Assembly (NCBI GenBank): GCA_025529335.1
Contig: JAMYHX010000185.1
Span: forward strand, 1 to 64,000
Source of the DNA: Rhizopus sp. PT2906
Taxonomy: Eukaryota > Mucoromycota > Mucoromycetes > Mucorales > Rhizopodaceae
Direction of reading: 5' to 3'
Length of the DNA: 64,000 nucleotides
A model generated the notes under the pieces. The model was not told where the DNA came from and searched no databases. It worked only from the letters and a program-made list of their open reading frames with translations. The position numbers were made by a program, and so were the translations under genes. This document shows positions 21,098-32,187 of this stretch, one piece after another (the stretch's first letter is position 1; every line of letters begins with the position of its first letter).

Positions 21098-23017
21098 CTT
21101 GTATATTTATCTAAAAAAAGGGGGAAAGGAAATAAAGAGAAATATTAAAAAAAAGAAACAAAATTTATATAACAAAGACAGGGTCCAGATGATCCAATCA
21201 CACTTTTTCATTCTGTATGGGGAGGGTGATTTCACGGGTAATCGGAGAATGAATTATTTTCATAGAGAAAAAGAAAATAGTATTGTCCTTCTTATTGTAT
21301 GAGCTATAGCTTTGAAATAAATAAGAAAGGGTTTGATTATTAATACATAATACGATAAAGATATATGTTGAATAGTAGCAAAAAAGACGGTCTATTTGAT
21401 ACATGACTCATACAGAATAAACAACACGGATGGGCATTATGTAATAGAGTACTGCACCCTGGGTAAATAAATTTTTTAATTGGTGCACACATTTTCTTAC
21501 ATAACACAAACTGATTCCGAAAAGACCCTGTAGAACAAGACTAAAAAGAGAGAGAGAGAGAGAAAGAGAGAGAAAAGAGGAATCATTAGCAAGTTGACAC
21601 CTTCCTTTTATGATAATTTCTCAAGGCCAAAGTTTTATACTATTAACAAATTTAAAAATGGTTATATATTGCTTATTAAAGGAAGAAATATTCCACTTTT
21701 TCAATGAGAAACCCTTTTTGTTCATCATAGGGTCCACGCGGTAAAAAATTGTAGCGGGTATAATATGAATAGACTTTATGAGCCAATCATATACTCATGT
21801 TGTTCATACTCTAATAGGACCCTGTTCAAAATGAATTCCGTCATTTCAATGGCAGCTTTCGAAAAAAAGAAAAAAGAAAAGGGAAAAAAGGACTTGTCAC
21901 ACACAACTTTGCGTCACGGTTACATTGCCTCGTTCTTTTTAACAAGTTGTATCCTGCTTATTATTTTAATATGTATGTACATCTTTTGTCTTGTCGTCAT
22001 GATAAAATGAAATAGTTGAAATAGAATAACTTTAGAAATATGCTTCTTGTTTCAAAGAGTTTCTCACATGGTGGAATGTCGGACTATAGAATATTTCCTT
22101 TTTTGATTATTAAAAGTATCCCCATTTTTTAAAAAAAAGATTTTCAGTAAAAATGGAAGGGGGACTGAGAGCCATGATTATAAAGTATACTTTATGAGTT
22201 ATTATTATAAGCTGAGTTATATAAAGAAATATATACAAAAAAGATCTGCAGTAATGCTTCTTTAGTCCTTTATCTTGTAGGCATTTGTATTTGAAGAATC
22301 TAAGAAAATATACATGGCAGAAAATTGCTGACTTTAGTAAAAAGACACACGTAGTTGGAATGGCCAAAAGTAAGAAATATATTACATGATCACTACCATC
22401 AGTAGTTTCCTTTAGACATTATCAAAGGCTAAAGTAAATTAATGTTATCAACAAGGCATATCACAAAAGTGGAAAGACTATGTCACTCAAATATATTAAA
22501 GTATAGCCATGATGCGATGACTATCTAGTAGGTGTCATATATCAGCTCTCTTATCAAGCACGAAATCAGTACCTTTTCTTTTAATCTAAGTGCTAACAAA
22601 GATATAAATAGTTAAAAGATCGGATAGTAATAGTAATAGTAATAGTAATACTTCAAGTGCATAAAGAATAAGCTTACATCTATTTACTTCTCTATTTTTA
22701 ATCTCAGTCAACACGTCAACCAAAGAAGCTTGCTTTCTTGATAGAAATTCCTTATTAGCCAATCTCCATGTCTATTTTCACTGGATGAAAAGCACAATCA
22801 ACGTGATTTGATATCTATGCTAAATTGGCATTTGAATATAGAAAAATGCATATAGCTACAAAAAAGCAAGAGTGCCAGCAAGATATTTATGTTATATAAG
22901 CTTTAGAAAGTGACAGATAAGTCTTTATGAACGCAGATTAAATCAATAAAGAAGATCTAAAATATTTAATTGAAGGATTTGTTTCTTAGTCTTATACTTT
23001 TAAGGTGTTTTTATTTC

Positions 23018-23054
<37 letters not shown>

Positions 23055-23236
23055 AAGATGAAGATAATATATGGGAGGTTTAAGTGTATATCTACATATT
23101 TCTAATGTGTCAGAATATGATTGGAAGAGAAGGCTTCGAAAAGTTCATGTTATGCTGGGGAACAAAAGCAAAAAAAAAAAAAAAGATTTAATATAACCAA
23201 AATTGGCACTTTATTATTAATAGATTCCAGAACCTA
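21098..23236. other. 2.1-kb spacer, AT-rich, no supported gene
   Basis: Frames of 60-85 codons on both strands (21099, 21198, 21765, 22110) are Lys/Phe/Ile-rich and lack splice or start context. Simple repeats: GA tract at 21547-21575, a repeated TAATAG unit at about 22627-22650, and a T11 run directly followed by A25 at 23018-23053. The last 80 bp hold the 3' end of the next gene. Confidence 0.55.
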
Positions 23237-25010
23237 TTAAGTTCTGTCCTGGTCACGGAAGCGCTTCTTGAGGTTCTCAACTTCACGGTCAAGGAATCTT
23301 CTTTGAGCTTGGGCACGTTTAGCAATTTCTTCCACACGAAGCAAATTGGCTTCAGTAAGCTTTTCTCTGGGGATCTTACTTCCAATATCCTCCAACAAAT
23401 CGAGTATAGTACTCAATTGATTGGGCAACCTAGTTTATGTTTATATTAGAGATGGTAAATTAATAAAAATGATCATTTTACCATGTGACGATGGGAGAGC
23501 CACCTGTGGCAACAGGATGCTCGGTATGCTTGATGATGTACTCCTTTGTAAAGTTCCAATGTCTGTGACGGAAAGCACGGATTTGGTCTACATTGGAAAG
23601 GTAAATGGCAGCCGAGTTGGGATCTTGCAAAGCGAATTCCTTGAGGCCAACTTGCTTGGCTTTATCCTGAACGTATTCCAAAAACTCACGATGATTCGTG
23701 GGACGATACTTTCTAAAATCACGGAGGACTTGCGTCAAGGGGTTCTCAGGCAAACGTTCGGTGATTTGAAGCAAGTTGTCACCCAAGGGAACCATAGAGT
23801 CGTTGGCTCCAGATTCACCACGATGAACCATAGGCTTGTCACTAACACCTTCATAAATAACACCATCAGGGAACATGGGCTAATTGAGACAAGTAAGAAG
23901 CTATATTCTCAGCTATTTTCTAAACAGTCATCATCCCTACCTGATTCTTTGTTCCCATGATAAAGGTTCTAAACTTGATGTAGTCTTCAGGCATACTACG
24001 AGTCCACATCATTTCCATCTCTCGATTGATTGTTTCGTACGTCTCGTTAAGTCCAGCCAATTGTTGGTCAAATCTAGCACGATCACCTTTCTCAGCTGCA
24101 TCAAGGGCACCTACAGCATAGCGAACGAGATAGGGAGAATAAGAGACCATGGTAACGTGATTAAGTATGAATCCTTTTCTATAATGAACATTAATAAAAA
24201 TGATGTAAAAAAAAAAAAAAACGACTTACTCAGATTCACTTCCGGCAAAGGCACGAATAAGAGCCAAATTGTCATAAGTTAAGCCCCCGGAAGGGTTGAT
24301 TTTCTTATAATTGTATAAACTAATATGAAATCAATTTATAATGTCCAAGTATAGCTAAAGTGTTACTTACGCATAACTTAAAGCACTATAAATACGTTAG
24401 AACACGCTACAGACAAGTTTTCTTTATATAAACTTACTATTCCATAAAAGGCTGACTGCGAATCTTGCTAGAGACCTTGGTCAATGGAATAGCAATGTTG
24501 GCAGGCAATACCTTTCTTCCCAAACCATAGTCATTCCGTGAGCGGTAGAGGATGTCACATGGCTCAAGCAAGTAAGCAGAAGCGGCAAAGGTATAATCAC
24601 GAAAGAGGGCTAATAGAGTTTAAGCATTTTCATATTCTAAAATGAGAGCATTTACCTGACAAAAGGCGCTGATCATTGATATGGTCAACATCATAAATAG
24701 GGAGTTCATCACGAACAGCTTCGCCAAATTGGCCACTTGCCAGCAAACCAGGTGAGCCATCAGGCAGCTGAAGAGGCATACGCTGCAAAAGCGATTCGAG
24801 CTTACTAAACTCGGAGGGGAGCTCAGCAAGGGGGTCTTGACGAGGAAGAAATCCATTCTGTTCGCCAACCAAGAACATTTGCTGGCTCATGTCATTTTGT
24901 TGGGATTCAGTGAGCAAAGCAAAACCTCTCAAGAAAGTACCGGCCTTCAATGAATGAGAAATAGGGCTTGCCTTCATTTGAGCAGGCTTAAGTCTCCGCA
25001 GAACAAACAT
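23237..25010 (-). CDS. BNA2: Indoleamine 2,3-dioxygenase (IDO, Bna2-type)
   Basis: Seven exons: 25010-24656, 24609-24438, 24385-24371 (15 nt only), 24319-24230, 24178-23941, 23879-23482 and 23429-23237, giving 486 residues. The haem enzyme opens the indole ring of tryptophan to N-formylkynurenine, the first step of the kynurenine route to NAD. Family motifs: LPIYDVDHINDQRLL, RDYTFAASAYLLEPCD, RSRNDYGLGRKVLP, YKKINPSGGLTYDNL, MWTRSMPEDYIKFRTF, and the haem-proximal His region RHRHWNFTKEYIIKHT followed by VATGGSPIVTWLPNQL. All introns are 46-61 bp. The 15-nt exon is needed to keep frame and encodes five residues of ALSYA. Two copies of AATAATACCGCCA lie about 90-120 bp upstream of the start. 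Confidence 0.95.
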
Positions 25011-25696
25011 ATTTAGTATAAGTGAATTAAAAATTAGGATGAAGCGAAAAAACCTTCGAGATAACCACCCCTATTTATTGATTCGCATACAACTGAATAA
25101 TACCGCCAGTCCACGCAATAATACCGCCATCTATCGGTTTGTTTTGGATGCATTTTCTCACGGAGGGTTACGGTTACATCCTGTTGGATACAATCAAACC
25201 AGATACAAATTTGGCTTACTATAGAGACCTTGTTGGGTGCTGAGGACAAGATTCTCGAGATTTTTGATCTTTTTGCATAAAGAAATAGGCTTTTGCAAGT
25301 CCTCTTGACAAGGGAAATAACCCAGCTGTCATTAAATCTCCGTGGGAATATTGGACTCCTGCATAAAATCTAAGAATTTTTAGTAGCATGATCCTCGGAT
25401 TAAGAGAGATAGCAACAAATTCACATGACTGCTGATGGAAATAACTTAGTGGAACCGTGTTAGAAGACAAGTAAAATACCGCAGAACACGCAAACACGTA
25501 CGCCTTATCACGTCAGCTAATGAGTATTCTGTGCTACAAACACTAATTTTATTCCCAGGTTGTAAGTACTGTGTGATAATATTAAAAGTAGTAGTACTAG
25601 CAACTGTTATTGTAAGGATTATTTTCTTAGTTTCAATAAGCGTGAATTATGTTCGGATACGACATGTTGTTTATTTTAACATTTAACAAGTGACTT
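25011..25696. other. Spacer between IDO and TBCC
   Basis: Both flanking genes read on the minus strand, so this is the IDO promoter plus the TBCC 3' flank. A 92-codon minus-strand frame (25219-25497) has no recognisable domain and I do not call it. A direct repeat at 25096-25129 is listed separately. Confidence 0.5.
25096..25129. promoter_or_regulatory. Paired 13-bp direct repeats upstream of IDO
   Basis: AATAATACCGCCA occurs at 25096-25108 and again at 25117-25129, a period of 21 bp (two helix turns), 87-120 bp upstream of the IDO start codon. On the gene strand each copy reads TGGCGGTATTATT. The spacing and the CGG-containing core suggest a pair of transcription-factor sites, possibly for a zinc-cluster or GC-binding protein; the factor is unknown. 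Confidence 0.4.
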
Positions 25697-26838
25697 TCAA
25701 CTCTTGTTTGGAAGAAGATGAGGTAAATCGGTCAACATCATATTTGTCTTCAATGCTTGATTAAGTTCCCTTTCACGATCATTACTCATCACGGTCCAGT
25801 TGGGGGATGCCTGTTTTTTTAGCCAATTGAAGTCTTCAATTTGATCAAAGTAATTGATGTCATCAGTCTATGAATTTTTTTTTCCAGTTTAGTCCTGGTT
25901 TATATTGAAGCATGCTAAACTGTACCTGAATGGTATATTTGCCACTAGTGACTCCCGTTGAATCTTCTATAATTGGACGACTTGTGACATGCATCAGTAT
26001 ATCTACCTCATTAGCATCGTGTATACGGAGCTAATACTTCAGTTCAGTTTTATGTAATGAAATCCTTAGACTATATCTCATTTTACCTGATGGCACCCAA
26101 CTACCAAAAGTGAGTGCTTTATATCGTAAATAAGTACTGATCCATCTATTTTCCCACAAAGGATCACGCAGTCTTGGACATCTTTGATATGTACAGCTGA
26201 TATAGTTATGTTTGGATCCTCTAGGATCACAATACAGTTTTTTAAATTAGACAGCAGCACATCAATACTCTTCTTTTCTATCGTCTTTTGGTCTAATCGC
26301 AAAATTGTATTTGATTCATCTTTTAATAAAACAGTAGCATCAGATAATAGGTCTTCTTTATTATCAGTCTCTGGTTCCTTTTCTGTTAAAGTTGCTTTCA
26401 GCACTGATGACTTCTTCTTGCGCGACTTGAACGAAAATTTTGCTTTGGGAGTTAGTTCTGCTTTTGTCTTTTCCAATCTGTCTCCAAGTGATTTCAATTG
26501 CTACATACACACAAGTCAGTCCATCTCCCTTTTGTTTGCTTTTTTCTTTTATTACCAAAGAAAACTGACGTTCATCGTAGGATGGTATATAATCCAAAGC
26601 TTCAGTAATTTTTTTTTCCATTGTGTTTATTCTCTGCAAGATAGTATCAAAATGCTGAGACAAGTCAGATTTTGGTAATGAGTAAGATTCATTCAATAGA
26701 TCTTCAATCTCTACAATAAGTACAGACACAAGTGGTTGGTGAAAGAACAAATATGCTTTTATTATTTTCTTTCTCAATACTTGATTGTTCTTCTTTAAAC
26801 TGTTGCCAAAACTGATTTGCTGCCTCTGTTGCTGCCAT
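25697..26838 (-). CDS. TBCC: Tubulin-folding cofactor C (TBCC)
   Basis: Five exons: 26838-26781, 26710-26556, 26500-26087, 26030-25926 and 25867-25697, giving 300 residues. TBCC is the GTPase activator that releases folded alpha/beta tubulin from the cofactor D-E complex. The N-terminal third is a helical spectrin-like region (FWQQFKEEQ, DTILQRINTMEKKITEALDY), followed by a basic linker. The C-terminal C-CAP/cofactor C beta-helix is clear: CIVILEDPNITISAVHIKDV, CVILCGKIDGSVLIYD, VVGCHQLRIHDA, VTSRPIIEDS and YTIQTDDINYFDQIEDFNWL. The donor of intron 1 (GTATTG) is unusual but required by frame. The call is firm from the C-terminal domain. Confidence 0.92.
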
Positions 26839-27018
26839 GATCAACTAGGAAGAAAGTACAAGAAAAAAAAAAAAAAAAAAGATTGAATGGTATCTAAATA
26901 CCTTTTAAGGAAGAGCAAAAGGATACGTTACAGCAATAGAGCCATTCACTCATGTATTACTCTTTTTTACTATTGATTTTATTTATCATTGTCTGTATGC
27001 CTCTCAAAAATGACCCCT

Positions 27019-27355
27019 TCAGCGTGTCGCTTTGATTTCTCCTGTTGCTTCATAGTGTTTTATGGCTTCCAGTAAGGAATCTTCTGACACTCGATGTTGC
27101 ATCAAAAACTTATCATTAAGATGCACAACGGGTATGTCAAACATGTATTTATCCCTAAACTCTTTTGGGCATTCTTTTTTGTGAATATCCAACACGGTTA
27201 AAGAAAACGGTGTCTGTTCTATTTTATTAGCTTAGCTTTAGTGTTGTCACTAATCTTACCTTCTTTTGTACATTGACAATGGCTGCTTTTGCTGTTGTAC
27301 ATAAAGAACAGGTACTTGAACTGAACAAGGTTAATGCTACTTTTCGAGTTGACAT
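27019..27355 (-). CDS. Glutaredoxin-like protein (DUF836 type)
   Basis: Two exons, 27355-27260 and 27213-27019, give 96 residues. The thioredoxin-like fold starts KVALTLFSSSTCSLCTTAK with a CxxC redox pair (CSLC), then LTVLDIHKKECPKEFRDKY and a cis-proline segment FDIPVVHLNDKFLMQHR, ending in a helix. This layout matches the short glutaredoxin-like family found in fungi (for example yeast YDR286C), whose substrates are unknown. It lies 110 bp downstream of the Bin3-type gene's stop on the same strand. Single-domain thiol oxidoreductase is the safe description. Confidence 0.88.
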
Positions 27356-27465
27356 TTGAAAAAGAGAGAAAAAGAGAAAAAGAGAGAGAGAGCAAGTTGT
27401 TACACATGTCCCTTTTTTGCCATTGTAAAAGTCACAGGGTTAATTCGTAACAAGTTTATTGTTCA

Positions 27466-28587
27466 TTACTTTACATACAAGACAACTGGACGAGCAAAGC
27501 CTAAAAGTATAGAAAATGTTATTATAATTATAGGAAAGCACTATGTAATCATTACCTTTGCCCTCTTCTTTAGGAACACCCAATTCATGATGGCTGTTAA
27601 ATCCTACCTCGTTGATCAAATAGTCTGTATAATTCTCAGGTCGAAACTGAAAGTCTTCCTCCACATTAAGAGAATCCTAAAGATTATTAATAAAAGGTTT
27701 TATTCATTCATTTCTTACATCAATATGCTTCGCTCTTCTCTGATAGGTTCCAAATTCTTGAGATTCAAGGACCAATGTTCCTCCTGGCTTCAAGCATTCA
27801 TATATCTTTTTAAAGAACATCTTTAATCCATCATCTCCTCCGTGAATTTGAATCCATTTAGTTACGCTTAGTCTGCAAATTTCCAGTAAGATAAAGTACA
27901 AAAACTATTATCATGATCTTACGCTAGTACTGTATCATATTTCTCTCCTTCCACTTGTTCTTTTGTCCAATCTGCAGCCTTAAACGAGACATTATAAGGA
28001 AAGCATCCTGTCTCTTTGAAATCAGGCGGAACTGCCATTGGAATAAAGCCAAACATATGCGTCATTGAGAGTGGAAAATAGTGCGATTTTAGAGTTAAAT
28101 CAAATGGGCTTTCAAGTTCTGCGCTGTCTGTATTTGGGTTACTTAGTGAATAGACAAGTCTAACATTATTTTCTGCCTTTTGAATAAGGCTTTCGTCTAT
28201 GTCTACACCAAGTATATGCGCGGGTTCTCTCTTTTTGGCTATATTTTCAATTAGATTGAATATGATTCACAATATCTCTTTTACCAATGGCGATGGTGAT
28301 GTTGCCAGTGTTGCATCCAATATCTAATATTTGCTTGTTTTTGAATAATTCTGGGTCAAGCATGTCAATACGAGGATCAATGTAGCATTTTGACTTGGGA
28401 ACACGTCGAGATCTATAAGCATGTCAATCAGTAGAACATGCTACTTTAAATTGACTCACGTGTAATATGCGTTGTAATTGCCATATATCTTTTCGGATAA
28501 CTTTTGCTTATTGTTGTTGTCGTTGAATCGTGCTTTCTTTGTGGAGATTGTATTCGTGTTATTTTCTTTAGAATTAGATCTTTTCAT
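27466..28587 (-). CDS. Bin3/MePCE-type RNA methyltransferase
   Basis: Six exons: 28587-28460, 28412-28285, 28238-27923, 27872-27719, 27676-27556 and 27500-27466, giving 293 residues. Family members methylate the gamma-phosphate of small RNAs (7SK or U6) and in fission yeast stabilise telomerase RNA. Motifs: KIYGNYNAYYTSRR at the N-terminus, S-adenosylmethionine loop ILDIGCNTGNITIAI, acidic GVDIDESLI, KYDTVLALSVTKWIQIHGGD, and C-terminal GGTLVLESQEFGTY and RPENYTDYLINEVGF. All are characteristic of the Bin3 domain. The first 15 residues are basic and Asn-rich. Yeast models such as S. cerevisiae lack a clear family member, so its presence is informative. Confidence 0.92.
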
Positions 28588-29464
28588 TCCTTTGTTTGAA
28601 AATGTGCGAAACAGGGTGCCATTTCTTAATTTACTTGCTTTACCGGAATTTTAAAAACAATTGCATTTTCGAAATAGATTTTACCTGATTTTGAGGCGTC
28701 AGCTCGATAATATTTTAGACGAAGCTGGTAATGGAGCAACAACTTTCAATATGACTAATTTTGCTGTATTCTGGTTAATAACATGGTTAGGTTGTTTCGA
28801 AATGAAAGAGATCCTGAAGAGAGCAGGTTCAGGTACCATACATTAAGGATGATGAAGTCTGAGCCTGAACCAATGTGTAGTGATGCATAAATTTCAATCA
28901 ATTCTTGACTATTTCTCTTTCATAAAACATGGTCAAGCCGATATTTATCTCTTGCACAATGGTAAAAACTATACTTCCTTACAAAGGCGAAAAACAGCAC
29001 TCATCAGTGTCACTTAAGCCAAACCAATTTAGCCAGAAATAAATGAAGATTGTGTTAATGACGGGGCCCATATTACATGAAATTGCAAAGAAGAAATTTA
29101 GCTTTCTCTCTCTCTCTCTCTTCCTTTATCACCATGTCTTCATTAGTCTCAATTAATAAACCAAGAGTCGCCTCAGAAGATATCAAGAAACAAAAGCATT
29201 TGTGTTTGATAAAGGTTAATGATGAATTTGATATTACAAGGCCAGAAAAAATACCCTCTCAGTATAGAGAAAAGGCAACCGTTGATCTTTTTGTGATATA
29301 TATTAACTTTACAAAAGGCTTATAACGGGATGTATAGTGAGCTCTTGTCAGTAAAAAAAATGCAATGCTTATCAGTTTGCTTTTATTTGTAAGTGTATGC
29401 AAGGGGGAAAGTGAGAGAAAAAGGGAATGTGTATAATAAATAATCATCATAGATTGAAATGCAA
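28588..29464. other. Spacer between Bin3-type gene and alanine aminotransferase
   Basis: No gene is supported. A plus-strand frame at 29077-29325 follows a CT repeat (29100-29121) and includes MSSLVSINKPRVASEDIKK, which looks mildly coding but has no partner exon that I can find. It may be a relic. The rest is AT-rich. Confidence 0.45.
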
Positions 29465-31176
29465 TCAATCCTTATACTTTGTCATAAACTCTTTATGGAA
29501 CCGTTCAATGTTCTTGCAAAAGGTATCAAAGAGAGATTCTTCTGGTAAGAATGAACATCGAATATGTAATGTTCCCGGTTCCTGACCAAAGCCTGATCCG
29601 GGCACTACGCAAACTCCCGTGGCTTCCAATAGGGCCATTGCATAAAAGCTATCGGGTGACATTCCAGCTCGCTTTGCTTCCCTTATCGCCTTGGGTGGAA
29701 GTGTGATTCGAGGAAAGAGGTACATGGCGCCCTTTGCTTCTTCACAGACTACACCTTCCAGACGGTTAAAGCAATCAGTCAGACGCTTGGCTCTTCTGTG
29801 ATATGATGTGTGAATTGCATCGATCTCGGCCTTGAACTGTGGATAAGAGGCATCACCTTCTGTAGGTGGGTTTGTCATCAGGTCAACCATGATTTGTCCT
29901 TGTACATTGGCACATGAAAACATACAGAATATTTTATAGAGTTCTTGTAGCACAGCTGGATCTATATTCACACATTCGACGTATCCTCCACGTCTACCAC
30001 ATTCACCTACCATACCCTTGGATGTCGAGTGAAATGAAAAGAGCTCCTGATTGTCGTACTTGGGTCCCATCGACCTGAGCACTTTCTTGAAGCTGTGGAA
30101 TGGATGATCCTGAGGATGAAACACGTTGGCTTGGTACACTTCATCTGCCATGGCAATCAGTCCATTCTCATGGCAAAATTGAATCACTTCACGGATATTT
30201 CCTTCTGGCAAGCACTGTCCCGTTGGGTTGCCTGGATTGATCACGGCTAATGCGCGGACATTCACGTTCTGCTCACGGGCCATGCGTAGGGACTTTTCCA
30301 AGCGTGAGAGATCAACCTCGAAATTTTTTTGTTCGTTTAGATAATATGGCACAGGCTCGGCACCCATGAGTTGAAGACAGGCTGTATAAATGGGATATTG
30401 TGGGATAGGAATCATGACACCTGTCTTTTGGTGATGATTAGGTTGATGCAGTAGCTGAAGTACCCTGTGAATGCCCTCTGATGCACCTTGTGTCAAAAAG
30501 ATCGTGTCTGGATCCGCAGGATAGCCGTCTCTACTTTCAATAAATTTGGCAATGTTCTGTCGAATATGCGGGACGCCCTTTGAGTCCGAATAGGCGCCTA
30601 AAAAGCCGATATTCTTGAGTAAGATCTCTGCTCGAGCGATGGCATCACTAGGATATAGTTTGGACACCAGTTGTCTGTTCTCGATCTTTAAGAGGTCTGG
30701 ATTCTCGCACAGGGATGAAACCTATAGAGATAAGGTCTTATTCCCTCTGTTTCATATCTTCTACTCATGACCTACCTGTCGGAAGAATGTGATGGGTTTC
30801 TGATTAAAGATGTGAGGATTGCCGATGTTGCAGTAGACAACATTATCAAATTTGAATTTGTTTTGACCGGCTTGAATTGCCTAGAATGTAATAAAGTCAG
30901 TAACCTTATCTCCAACCTTCATACACACAGGCATACCTTTTCTATCATCTCTGCTCTAGCAGGTAGTTCACCAAGTACAGCATATTCTGCGTCTCTTACG
31001 TTCGGATTCATTGTTTCCTTTGTCAGTGCCCTACTTGGCTCGATGATATCTATGTAGATTAATATATGCTTTTCTTAACGGTTGCTTTACTTACCTTCTT
31101 TCAGTGCACTTAAAGAAGAGGACAATCGAGTATTTAAGCGGTGATAAATCTTTAGATGTGAGAATACTTTAAGCAT
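29465..31176 (-). CDS. Alanine aminotransferase
   Basis: Four exons: 31176-31095, 31049-30937, 30880-30776 and 30721-29465, giving 518 residues. It interconverts alanine plus 2-oxoglutarate with pyruvate plus glutamate, using pyridoxal phosphate. Motifs: YCNIGNPHIFNQKPITFFRQ, TQGASEGIHRVL, MIPIPQYPIYTA, ALAVINPGNPTGQCL, ADEVYQANVF, and the PLP lysine in SFHSTSKGMVGECGRRGGY, then TGVCVVPGSGFGQ and HIRCSFLP with the carboxylate-binding Arg. The first 25 residues (MLKVFSHLKIYHRLNTRLSS) are basic and hydroxylated, like a mitochondrial presequence. Very firm. Confidence 0.96.
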
Positions 31177-32187
31177 TGTCGTGTATAAAAAAGGAGGAAA
31201 GAAAGAGATGAACTGATCTTTACCACTGTAAGTCGCATATCATTTTATACCTCCCTTTGATGACAACAGACATCAGTTTTATTATGGTTAGGCTCACTTT
31301 GTATTGAATTATAAATGATTTCATGTGTTGACGTATATGGTCTAGTTTAATTTTAAATTATGTATGACCTGGTCTACAGACATCTCCCCCCACATTTTCC
31401 TGGGGAGCCCTTTAAGTCTTCTCTTTCTCTCCCCCCCCACTTTATTTCTATCTCCGAAATTGGCTTGGACAAGTTCACATGATCCACATGTGTATCATTT
31501 GGTGAGGGTTACTTGCTTTTTCATTGAAACCCAAGTTATTTTTGTACAAGAAATCAGTATTAAGGCTAATTTAAGGTATTCGTGTCATATTTGTAACAGG
31601 CAGGGAATCAGTCCATAATGGTAGGACTACGCTTGATATATAAATGTACATGCATTATTGCCTATCTTGTCGTATATCAGTAACTTATAAGGAGTGCACT
31701 TTGGCTTTAAGTGGATCATCAAAATAAGCGGCTGTTTATGAAAGATGGTTTGTCATGACAACGTGAAAGAAGAGCTATAATCTTGATGAAATCAAGTAAA
31801 AGAGTAAAGGAATGATCTGTATATAATACAGTCGCGTAAGATCTTTGTTACTGCAAGGTCAATCGAAGTAAGATAAGCTTTTTTAAACCAAGTATGCCCG
31901 CACGTTGCCGTTATTGCCTTTTCTATTTACACTGTGCTTGCCCTTTTTGCTTTATTCGTCCTGTCACTACTCTTGCTAGTGGCTCTCAAAAAGCTGTGTA
32001 CCTTTGTGATTTCTTGCTGGCGAGTAAAACAGAGGTAGTCTGTGACTGGGAGAACCCTAAATATCCAAAAAAAGTATCTGAGATCCATTCTCTACATGGA
32101 GGGAAAGTTCGACATCAACTTTCCAAATTGTACCGAGCCACGAAATAATTTGTTTATAGCATCTTCTTTCTTCATTTTTCTTGAGAA
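31177..32187. other. Spacer beside the Fanzor/TnpB remnant
   Basis: An AT-rich region with a C-rich patch (31425-31440). A plus-strand frame at 31894-32148 begins with a cysteine-dense segment (CRYCLFYLHCACPFC) and is 84 codons long; I cannot assign it, and it may be part of a transposon fragment. On the minus strand this is the 3' flank of the remnant, where a guide RNA region would be expected if the element were intact. Confidence 0.4.

Noticed and set aside
21765..22010. 81-codon plus-strand frame with a hydrophobic end
   Set aside because: The hydrophobic tail is from AT-rich sequence; Lys run and absence of start context argue against a gene.
23018..23053. T11-A25 palindromic tract considered as a retroposon tail
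   Set aside because: No target duplication or retroposed body could be identified next to it.
25219..25497. 92-codon minus-strand frame upstream of IDO
   Set aside because: No family resemblance, and no splice site joins it to IDO or TBCC in frame.
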